DNA of 33,058 bases from a bacterium (GTDB lineage: Bacteria; Patescibacteriota; Dojkabacteria; SC72; WJKH01): NCBI GenBank assembly GCA_029547225.1, contig JAKPPS010000012.1, positions 1 through 33,058 of the forward strand. The letters run 5' to 3'. Below, piece after piece: positions 16,927 to 24,054 of the stretch (positions within the stretch are counted from its first letter, which is position 1; every line of letters begins with the position of its first letter). The translations under genes were made by a program, and so were the position numbers. Below the pieces are notes generated by a model. The model had not been told where the DNA came from. It worked only from the letters and a program-made list of their open reading frames with translations, and made no database searches.

Positions 16927-16955
16927 TAGACAAAATGGCTTTAAATTGATACAAT
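16927..16955 (+). promoter_or_regulatory. rplY promoter, placed for a leaderless mRNA
   Basis: TAGACA (16927-16932), 17-bp spacer, TACAAT (16950-16955); each hexamer matches the consensus at five of six bases. Eight nt separate the -10 from the ATG at 16964, so the predicted start is within 1-2 nt of the start codon. No Shine-Dalgarno site is present. Confidence 0.6.
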
Positions 16956-16963
16956 ACCGTATT

Positions 16964-17617
16964 ATGCAAAACAAGATAAACGCTAAAAAACGAGACCTAC
17001 TCGGGAAAAAAGTAAAAAATATCAGAAAAGATGGATTTGTTCCAGCTTCAATTTATGGCTCAGATACTATCAGCCAATCAATCACTATCCCCTATGGAGA
17101 GATTGAAAAAGTCCTCAGAACTGCAACACTAACTTCTATTATCGATATGGATGTTGACGGCGCAGAAATCAAGGCATTAATTAAAGAGGTTCAGAGAGAT
17201 CTAATCACTAACGAAATCAATCATGTTTCATTCTTCAAAATCGATGAGAAAGCAGAAATGCTATTCGAGATTCCTATTTACCTTACAGGTATTGCTCCAG
17301 CAGTCAAAAACAATCTTGGTGCTCTCGTACAAACAATGAATAGTGTTGAAGTTAGATGTAAAGTCGCAGACCTCGTACCTAGCTTTACAGTTGATATTTC
17401 TAAACTTGAGGGACCTGGTCAGACAATCAAGTTAAGTGAGATTTCTATGCCAGAAGCTATTAAACTTGTTCACAAAGAAGATCTACATTCAACAATTGTA
17501 ACTATCACTGAGTTACAGAGTGAGGAAGTCACAGCAACTACTACTGAGGAGACTCCTGCAGCAACCGACGAAAAAGCAGCTGAAACTAAGGAAGAACCTA
17601 CAGAAGATAAGAAATAA
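16964..17617 (+). CDS. rplY: 50S ribosomal protein L25 (CTC type)
   Basis: L25 binds 5S rRNA in the large subunit. From the ATG at 16964 the product has 217 residues: the L25 beta-barrel (about 1-92; INAKKRDLLGKKVKNIRKDG, FVPASIYG, LIKEVQRDLITNEINHVSFF) and the C-terminal TL5/CTC beta domain (about 95-185; VRCKVADLVPSFTVDISKL). A low-complexity Glu/Thr/Ala-rich tail follows (about 190-217). A TTG at 16946 would add six residues, but the family starts at the ATG, and that is where the promoter points. The glycosyltransferase gene follows after 14 nt. Confidence 0.93.
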   Translation: MQNKINAKKRDLLGKKVKNIRKDGFVPASIYGSDTISQSITIPYGEIEKVLRTATLTSIIDMDVDGAEIKALIKEVQRDLITNEINHVSFFKIDEKAEMLFEIPIYLTGIAPAVKNNLGALVQTMNSVEVRCKVADLVPSFTVDISKLEGPGQTIKLSEISMPEAIKLVHKEDLHSTIVTITELQSEEVTATTTEETPAATDEKAAETKEEPTEDKK

Positions 17618-17631
17618 GAATTGTAAAACTA

Positions 17632-18540
17632 ATGATAACTGTCATTATTACCTCTTGGAAAGAGCCGAAAACTATTGGCAAAGCTATCCAATCTGTTGGA
17701 GATGTATCTTATTCAGGTATACCAGATAATTTTGAGATCATACAAGTCAGCCCTGATGATGAAACATTGCAAGCTGGCTATAAAATGTCTCAAAAGCTAA
17801 AACTTGCTGAGAAATTTATTCAGATAAGAGATCCTCAAAAAGGTAAGCCATACGCATATAAAATGGCAATTGATATTGCAAAAGGTGATATTATCATAAC
17901 TACTGACGGAGATGTATATTTCGGCGAAAAAGCCATCGAACACATAGTAAAGGCTTTTGAAGATAAAAGAATAGGTGGTGTTTCTGGCCGCCCTATTTCT
18001 GCGCAAAGCAAGGATACTTTTTGGTCATATATCGGCAACTTACTCGCTGATTCAGCACATCACAAAAGGACTTCTACAGCGAATAAAAACGAATTCTTCC
18101 CGATGAGTGGATACATTATGGCATTTCGAAAGATTAAACTCGCAATACCTCAAGATGTACTTTCCGATGATGCATATATCTCTTATATCATAGCTAAAAG
18201 TGGCAAATTGATCGGATACGCACCACAGGCATTAGCATATATCAAATATCCTGACAATTACAAGGATTACATGAAACAGAAAGTCCGTTCTCACGGCGGT
18301 TATCAGCAATTAAAAAAATATCCTGAAATACAAGGTATGAAGACTACACGAACATTTCTCGATGAACTAAGGTATTTTTGGTTCCCAATCGCATATGCAA
18401 AAAACATAAGGGAATTTTTTTGGTCATTATTACTCTACCCTCTAAGGATTATTCAATGGATAAGAATTTTCTATGAAAGAGTCATCCTCAAAAAAGGCAT
18501 GAGTGCAACAGGTTGGGATAGAATCGAAAGTACTAAATAG
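17632..18540 (+). CDS. Family 2 glycosyltransferase
   Basis: The 302-residue protein has a GT-A fold: N-terminal ITVIITSWKEPKTIGKAIQS, the DxD-type TTDGDVYFG near residue 92, the acceptor-side acidic pair VLSDDAYIS near 178, and a Q-rich QKVRSHGGYQQL near 216 in the place of QxxRW. The C-terminal part has hydrophobic stretches (FWFPIAYAK, FFWSLLLYPLRIIQWI) that probably hold it at the membrane. It would transfer a sugar from a nucleotide sugar to an envelope polysaccharide or lipid carrier; donor and acceptor are unknown. It lies 14 nt after rplY and is likely cotranscribed, an unusual partner for a ribosomal protein gene. Candidate RNA copy 2 begins about 200 nt downstream. Confidence 0.85.
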   Translation: MITVIITSWKEPKTIGKAIQSVGDVSYSGIPDNFEIIQVSPDDETLQAGYKMSQKLKLAEKFIQIRDPQKGKPYAYKMAIDIAKGDIIITTDGDVYFGEKAIEHIVKAFEDKRIGGVSGRPISAQSKDTFWSYIGNLLADSAHHKRTSTANKNEFFPMSGYIMAFRKIKLAIPQDVLSDDAYISYIIAKSGKLIGYAPQALAYIKYPDNYKDYMKQKVRSHGGYQQLKKYPEIQGMKTTRTFLDELRYFWFPIAYAKNIREFFWSLLLYPLRIIQWIRIFYERVILKKGMSATGWDRIESTK

Positions 18541-18742
18541 CTTTTATTTTACGCAATTTTCCAAGTCTTCTCGGAATACTGTATTAGTCACACTAAGCTA
18601 CCTTTTTAAATTCCGCTCTTTATTGTGAAATCAAGTAGTATTTTATAACCATGCGCTGATTTTCAAAATTATCCGTCACCATTACAATCCAAGCGTTGTA
18701 CATTAATATCACCCGATTCACATGCTGTGTATTATTACAGTC
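18541..18742. other. Intergenic stretch before RNA copy 2
   Basis: This is the left part of a 364-nt gap between the convergent glycosyltransferase and rpsG genes. I see no open frame with coding character and no convincing terminator. A weak promoter-like pair on the plus strand, TTGTGA (18623-18628) and TATAAC (18644-18649) with a 15-bp spacer, could drive the RNA element that follows. Confidence 0.3.
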
Positions 18743-18884
18743 GTGCTAAAGGTTATAGATCAGCCTGAGCATGGGTAGTCATGGAATGATATTATTGGGA
18801 CGCTATTTGGTTGGTGGCATACCTAAAACCAACTTCTACGAAAAATATTAAAATAGCTTGAAAAAGCGTAGACTACTAAGCCTG
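18743..18884 (+). ncRNA. Candidate structured RNA element, copy 2 (between convergent genes)
   Basis: Ungapped match to copy 1 over 18743-18823. The GGTA/TACC pairing and the hairpin GTCAT-GGA-ATGAT (18778-18790) are kept, with the only hairpin change in the loop. TTGGTT/AACCAA follows. The next stem is TCTACG (18835-18840)/CGTAGA (18867-18872), different in sequence from copy 1 but perfectly paired, enclosing GCTT-GAAA-AAGC; TAAGCCTG (18877-18884) closes the element. GTAGTC (18775-18780) can also pair with GACTAC (18871-18876), in this copy only. No plus-strand gene follows, so this copy would be a free RNA or a 3' UTR. On the minus strand it would lie just after rpsG. Confidence 0.5.
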
Positions 18885-18904
18885 GAAATACAAATGAAAA
18901 TCTC

Positions 18905-19372
18905 TTACCACTTAAAGTGAGCAAATGCTTTGTTAGCTTCAGCCATCCTCTCAACATTGAGTTTCTTCTCGTATGCTGCACCCTGACCATTGTACACATC
19001 GATCATCTCTTTTCGAAGGATATTTGTAAAACTGTCGCCTGATTTCATTCTTGCGGCATCAACTATCCATCTGATTGCTAATGATTCTTGACGTGCTGGT
19101 GAAACTGGCATAGGTATAGAATAGTTTGCACCACCGACTCTTCGTGATTTTACTTCTAATGCTGGCCTTAAGTTATCGACTACTTTATTGACAAAGTCCA
19201 TAGGCTCGATATTAAGCTCTTTTGCTCCGCCTTCAATAACCTCATAAAACATCTTTTGAGCAAGACTTTTCTTACCATCAAGCATTATTTTTTTGATAAA
19301 TTTTGTTACAAGATCGCTTCCGTACTTGATATCCGGTTGCATTATTCTAACTTTAGCTTTTTTACCTCTCAT
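18905..19372 (-). CDS. rpsG: 30S ribosomal protein S7
   Basis: S7 starts assembly of the 3' domain of 16S rRNA and touches the E-site tRNA. The 155-residue product is full length: MRGKKAKVRIMQPDIKYGS, VTKFIKKIMLDGKKSLAQKM, the beta-hairpin SRRVGGANYSIPMPVSPARQ, SLAIRWIVDAARMKSGDSF, and EKKLNVERMAEANKAFAHFKW. It follows rpsL by 17 nt as the last gene of the rpoB-rpoC-rpsL-rpsG string. fusA and tuf, often next in the str operon, are absent; candidate RNA copy 2 lies beyond the stop. Confidence 0.97.
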   Translation of the reverse strand: MRGKKAKVRIMQPDIKYGSDLVTKFIKKIMLDGKKSLAQKMFYEVIEGGAKELNIEPMDFVNKVVDNLRPALEVKSRRVGGANYSIPMPVSPARQESLAIRWIVDAARMKSGDSFTNILRKEMIDVYNGQGAAYEKKLNVERMAEANKAFAHFKW

Positions 19373-19389
19373 GTTGCGATTTCTTTAAA

Positions 19390-19806
19390 TTACTTACTTG
19401 CTTCTTTTTTAGCTCCATATTTAGATCGAGCCTTTTTACGACCCTCTACTCCAGCAGTATCATATTTACCTCTCACAATTGTGTACTTAACACCTGGAAG
19501 GTCTCGTTTTCTACCAGCCTTGATAAGCACTACTGAGTGCTCTTGTAGATTATGGCCTTCACCTGGAATATAAGCGGTAACCTCTGAACCGTTTGATAGT
19601 CTAACTTTTGCTACTTTTCGCAAAGCTGAGTTAGGCTTTTTTGGAGTCAATGTTTTAACAACAAGACAAACACCTCTTTTAAAAGGATTATTTGCGAGTT
19701 TATATCTATTTTTTATACTGTTAAGATTCCTTGAGAGTGCAACATGTTTATTTTTTGCACCTTTTACTTCTCTAGGTTTTCTAATTAATTGATTTATTGT
19801 CGGCAT
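19390..19806 (-). CDS. rpsL: 30S ribosomal protein S12
   Basis: S12 sits at the decoding centre. The family start [12 protein letters not shown] gives an ATG at 19806 (138 residues); a longer frame from 19842 adds 12 non-conserved residues and is rejected. Key parts are [17 protein letters not shown] (Lys of the decoding loop), [17 protein letters not shown], and [13 protein letters not shown]. Compared with E. coli S12 (from memory) there is an insert of about 13 residues before KRGVC, as in Bacillus. The Lys88-equivalent is Arg (GRKRDLPG instead of GRVKDLPG; codon 19504-19506). It follows rpoC across a 102-nt gap with a hairpin. Confidence 0.96.
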   Translation of the reverse strand: MPTINQLIRKPREVKGAKNKHVALSRNLNSIKNRYKLANNPFKRGVCLVVKTLTPKKPNSALRKVAKVRLSNGSEVTAYIPGEGHNLQEHSVVLIKAGRKRDLPGVKYTIVRGKYDTAGVEGRKKARSKYGAKKEASK

Positions 19807-19871
19807 ACGGCATATTTTACTACAAATTAATTTCTTTTTCAATAACTAACATTAATTATCACAATACACAG

Positions 19872-19902
19872 ACTGATCGGGCGGTATCCCCGCCCAACCA
19901 GT
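19872..19902 (-). terminator. GC-rich hairpin between rpoC and rpsL
   Basis: Stem ACTG + GGGCGG pairs with CCGCCC + CAGT, with a symmetric internal loop (ATC/AAC) and a 5-nt loop. There is no T tract after it on the minus strand, so it is more likely an RNA processing or attenuation site, or a 3' end protector for rpoBC mRNA, than a full terminator. It is exceptional in GC content for this AT-rich region. Confidence 0.4.
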
Positions 19903-19908
19903 AATAAA

Positions 19909-22900
19909 TTACGCGTCAAACTCAGTGTTATCTGCAGGTGCCTCTTGAGTATTTTCCTCTACAGCTTCAACTGGGATTTCACTATCATCTGCTTTAATCT
20001 CACCACCATCTTCTGTTAATGCTACTTCGTTTACTTCTTCAGATTGAGCTTCAGAGTTTTCTTCCACTGCCACATCTTCACCCTCTTCAGTATCACTAAC
20101 AACTGTTGGAACTTCTTCAATTTCAACTTTCTTTGTCGTGATAGCACCGATTTCTGGTAAGTTAAGAATTGCTTCATCATCGATACCTGCTGATTGACCA
20201 TGTGGAATCCTATGACCGATAATGACATTCTCTTTCATACCTCTCAAATAATCGACTTTACCATAGATCGCAGCACTTGTGAGTACTCTAACCTGCTCTT
20301 GGAACGACATAGCTGATAAGAAGCTTTCAGTATATAGAGATGATGCTTTGATACCAAGTAATTTTCGAGATAATAATGCAACATTCTTTCCTTGTAATCT
20401 CAACTGCTGATTCTTAATTTCAGCTATTTGAGAATTAACGAGGGTACCAATCAAGTATTGTGAATCACCATTCTCCAATACTCTAGATAATCTTGCCATT
20501 TGTTTGACGATTACTTCAAAGTGTACATCAGATAATGCAACACCCTGCTCGTTATAAACCTTTTGAGCTTCGTCAACGATATACATCTGAGCTGCAAGAG
20601 TACCTGCGGCATCCTCGAGCTCTTTAGGATCTACTGATCCTGCAGTAATCTGTTGACCTGCTTTAATATTATCACCATCTTTTATCAATAATTCCTCTTC
20701 TTCACTGATAGTAATTGTCTCTTCGACTTTTACATGACCACGAACAGTCATTATTCCGTTATCTAGCTTGACAGTACCTGCGATAGGAGACATTTTTTCA
20801 GATTCATCAAAATCAATAAACAATAACTGACCTTGTTTAATATCGACTCCATCTGATACAGATACTTTCTTTGCTTTACTTGTAATATAATATCTGACAA
20901 CTTCCTTCTCACCTTTAATATTAATAACATGTGAACCATCGTCCTGCTCTTCAACAGATGCAACACCTGGGAATTTAGCAATATGAGATGCATTTTTTGG
21001 AGCACGAGCTTCAAGTAATTCTTCAACTCTTGGTAAACCTTGAGTAATATCTGTCTTGGTAACACCACCAGTATGGAATGTTCTTAATGTAAACTGAGTA
21101 CCTGGCTCACCGATAGATTGTGCTGCGATAACACCAACAGCCTTACCGATTTCAACAGGAGCACCCTGCTCGACATCGTATCCATAACATTTTTGACATA
21201 CTCCGAGTGGAGAATGACAACCAAGTACAGATCGTACATTTACTTCATTAATTGATTCGACTGAAGCAATAATCTTTGCATTCTCTTTTGTTATATATTC
21301 ACCCTTTGGAACAATTACTTTTCCTTTTTCGCCGACAATATCTATTGCTGCGACTCGACCATATATACGATCTGCGAAGCTAAGACCTCTATCAGCAACT
21401 CGCTTTACTACAACACCATCTCCATCATATCCACAGTCATCAACTCTGACAATAATATCATGAGCAACATCAACCAATTTACGAGTTAAGTAACCTGATG
21501 CTGGAGTTCTCAAAGCTGTATCGGCAACACCCTTACGACCACCACTTGCGGATACAAAATATTCGAAAGCATTTAAGCCGTCACGATAATTCCCCTTAAT
21601 AGGCATTGCGACCCAGTTACCTTCAGAGTCTTTAACCATACCCTTAATAGTAATAACCTGTCGAACGTTAACCTTAGCACCATTAGCTTTAGACTCAACC
21701 ATATTGTAAACCGAATTGTTCTTATCGATTGTCTTCCAAGCTTCATCCTGCATTGAATCAGCGAGATTATTCCACATTTCAACTGATTTCTTTTTCTTCT
21801 CTTCAGCTGTGACTAAGCCTTGTAGATAATATTCCTGCAATTGAATATCTTTTTGTTCAATTTCTTTGATCTTAGATTTAACATCATATTGTAAGTTACA
21901 ATCTGCCATTGCGAATGAATATCCAAGATCTGTTGCGAATTTAAAGCCGATTGATTTGAGATCATCGAGCATTTTGATAACAACTTCTAATGGGAATTTA
22001 TCCTTAATATCTTCAATAAGACCGGTAACTTCTGAACCACCGACTCTAGAGTTTACAAATGGATATTCTTCAGGTAGTACATTATTAAAAATGATCCTAC
22101 CGACAGAAGTGTGTAAGATTTGATTTTTACCCTTTGCAATGATTTCCTGATCAATTTGAATATCTCCTCTATCATAAGCTCTGATAGCATCATCGAAAGA
22201 CGAGAAAATTCTTGGTTTCTCAACTTCATTCATATTGGTCATGAGGAAGAATCCTAATACCATATCTTTTGAAGGTCCAGCAAGTAATTTCCCATTTGCA
22301 ATACTGATGATATTCTTTGTTGACATGACTTTCTCAAGTCCCTCATCAATAGCTTCGTCAGTAAGCAAGACATGGACTGCCATCTGGTCTCCATCGAAGT
22401 CTGCGTTAAATGCCTTACAGATCAAAGGATGAATACGGATAGCTTCACCTTCAACAAGTCTTGGATAGAATGCCTGAATACCATATTTGTGTAATGTTGG
22501 AGCACGATTTAGCAAGACTGGTTTGTTCTGGATTACCTCTTCCAAGATATCCCAGATTATGTCACCCTTCTCATCAATCATATCTTTTGCAACCTTAACA
22601 TTAGGCGCAATCTCTCTGGACAAGAGTTTCTGGATAACAAATGGTTTAAAAATCTCAAGAGCGACAGACTTTGGCAAACCACATTGATGTAATAGCAATG
22701 AAGAATCACCTACGATGACACCTCGAGCTGAATAGTCAACACGTTTACCGAGCAAGTTTTTCCTAAAGATACCTTTTTTACCTCTTAGAAGATCTGTCAA
22801 TGAGTTATATGGCATTTTCTTACCATTTAACATAGGTTTACCTGGACGATGTTGATTATCAAAGAGTGCATCAACTGATTCCTGCAACATTCTCTTCTCA

Positions 22901-24054
22901 TTTCGCAAAATAACATCTGGTGCACCGATCTCAATCAATCTCCTTAATCTATTATTTCTGTTTATAATCCTACGATAAAGGTCATTAAGGTCATTTGTAG
23001 CAAATTTACCACCTGCTAGAGGAATAATTGGCCTTAGTTCTGGAGGGATAACTGGAATTACTCGCAAGACCATCCAAACAGGATCTAAACCGTTCTTCTT
23101 GAAACCCTCAAGATATTGAAGTCTTTTGATCATCTTCAATTTCTTTTCCAAACTCTTTTCATTGGTAGACAATGCTCTTATTGCTGATATTTCAGCATCA
23201 AGATCAAGTTTCTTAAGCAATTCTTCAATTGCTTCTGCACCCATCCGAGCGTCAAAGAAGATCAAATCATTCTCACTTAAGTCTAAGTATTCATCCTCAG
23301 TTAAGATTGCACCTACAGCAATTCTGTTAATTGACTGTAGTAATCTAGCGTAGAATTCATCAATACTATTTGCTTTATCTGCAAAATCTCTACGAATTTT
23401 TGCGATAGATTGTTTATGATCATGGTCAGCTTGATTAAGTTTGAATTCAACTGCAGTTTTATCTTTATCAGATTTCTTAAGTGCCTTGATATCTTTTTGA
23501 TGAGCTTCTTCTAAAGCTGAAAGCTCTGCATCTAATTCAGTGTCGAGTTCACTCTTTTTTGCCATCAAAAGCTCATTAACCATCTTAACCTTTGATTCTC
23601 TAAGCTCTTCTTGAACTTCAATCACCATGTATCTTGTGTAATAGATGACAGCAAGTAATTTTTTATGAGAGATATCTAAAACAATAGATAACTTATTTGG
23701 AACACCATATGCGAACCAAACATGAGTAACTGGGACAACTAAACTAATATGACCCAATCTCTCTCGTCTGACATCCTTACGTGTAACTTCTACTCCACAC
23801 TTATCGCAAACAATACCCTTGTACCTAATCTTGCGATATTTTCCACAATAACATTCAAAGTTCTTTGTAGGACCGAAAATCTTTTCACAGAAAAGACCAT
23901 CTGGTTCTGGCTTATATGTACGGTAGTTGATTGTTTCAGCTTTCGTTACTTCTCCATATGACCAATCCATAATCTGCTCTGGCGAAGCAAGCGTCATCTT
24001 CAACGAATCAAACATTGCGATTTTATTTGTTTTCTTCTTCATTTGGTAATTCAT
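19909..24054 (-). CDS. rpoC: DNA-directed RNA polymerase subunit beta'
   Basis: This is the catalytic clamp subunit of RNA polymerase, 1381 residues from the longest start. Near the N-terminus are LASPEQIMDWSYGEVTKAET and the zinc ribbon CYCGKYRKIRYKGIVCDKC. A Lys/Glu-rich coiled-coil insert of about 100 residues (about 135-235) separates the clamp parts, absent from E. coli and Bacillus at this place. The active site NADFDGDQMAVHV is near residue 550; the second zinc site uses VDDCGYDGDG and LGCHSPLGVCQKC; the bridge/trigger region includes GEPGTQFTLRTFHTGG. The last 90 or so residues form a very acidic tail. Possible starts are ATG at 24054, 24042 or 24015; the first two overlap the rpoB stop, and none has a clear Shine-Dalgarno site, so the N-terminus is uncertain. 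Confidence 0.95.
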   Translation of the reverse strand: MNYQMKKKTNKIAMFDSLKMTLASPEQIMDWSYGEVTKAETINYRTYKPEPDGLFCEKIFGPTKNFECYCGKYRKIRYKGIVCDKCGVEVTRKDVRRERLGHISLVVPVTHVWFAYGVPNKLSIVLDISHKKLLAVIYYTRYMVIEVQEELRESKVKMVNELLMAKKSELDTELDAELSALEEAHQKDIKALKKSDKDKTAVEFKLNQADHDHKQSIAKIRRDFADKANSIDEFYARLLQSINRIAVGAILTEDEYLDLSENDLIFFDARMGAEAIEELLKKLDLDAEISAIRALSTNEKSLEKKLKMIKRLQYLEGFKKNGLDPVWMVLRVIPVIPPELRPIIPLAGGKFATNDLNDLYRRIINRNNRLRRLIEIGAPDVILRNEKRMLQESVDALFDNQHRPGKPMLNGKKMPYNSLTDLLRGKKGIFRKNLLGKRVDYSARGVIVGDSSLLLHQCGLPKSVALEIFKPFVIQKLLSREIAPNVKVAKDMIDEKGDIIWDILEEVIQNKPVLLNRAPTLHKYGIQAFYPRLVEGEAIRIHPLICKAFNADFDGDQMAVHVLLTDEAIDEGLEKVMSTKNIISIANGKLLAGPSKDMVLGFFLMTNMNEVEKPRIFSSFDDAIRAYDRGDIQIDQEIIAKGKNQILHTSVGRIIFNNVLPEEYPFVNSRVGGSEVTGLIEDIKDKFPLEVVIKMLDDLKSIGFKFATDLGYSFAMADCNLQYDVKSKIKEIEQKDIQLQEYYLQGLVTAEEKKKKSVEMWNNLADSMQDEAWKTIDKNNSVYNMVESKANGAKVNVRQVITIKGMVKDSEGNWVAMPIKGNYRDGLNAFEYFVSASGGRKGVADTALRTPASGYLTRKLVDVAHDIIVRVDDCGYDGDGVVVKRVADRGLSFADRIYGRVAAIDIVGEKGKVIVPKGEYITKENAKIIASVESINEVNVRSVLGCHSPLGVCQKCYGYDVEQGAPVEIGKAVGVIAAQSIGEPGTQFTLRTFHTGGVTKTDITQGLPRVEELLEARAPKNASHIAKFPGVASVEEQDDGSHVINIKGEKEVVRYYITSKAKKVSVSDGVDIKQGQLLFIDFDESEKMSPIAGTVKLDNGIMTVRGHVKVEETITISEEEELLIKDGDNIKAGQQITAGSVDPKELEDAAGTLAAQMYIVDEAQKVYNEQGVALSDVHFEVIVKQMARLSRVLENGDSQYLIGTLVNSQIAEIKNQQLRLQGKNVALLSRKLLGIKASSLYTESFLSAMSFQEQVRVLTSAAIYGKVDYLRGMKENVIIGHRIPHGQSAGIDDEAILNLPEIGAITTKKVEIEEVPTVVSDTEEGEDVAVEENSEAQSEEVNEVALTEDGGEIKADDSEIPVEAVEENTQEAPADNTEFDA

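Noticed and set aside
16769-16969. 66-codon minus-strand frame through RNA copy 1, whose end GMPPTK... recurs in copy 2
   Set aside because: In copy 2 the same frame is broken by a stop right after GMPPTK, and the base changes are not biased to third positions. The similarity is better explained by RNA or DNA structure than by a peptide.
19807-19842. Upstream extension of S12 (12 residues [12 protein letters not shown])
   Set aside because: The S12 family starts at MPTINQL; the extension is not conserved in any S12 I know and is AT-rich intergenic sequence.
12885-19902. Possible CRISPR or tandem repeat arrays
   Set aside because: No regularly spaced repeats were seen; the only multi-copy sequences are the paired RNA-like elements and the IS termini.
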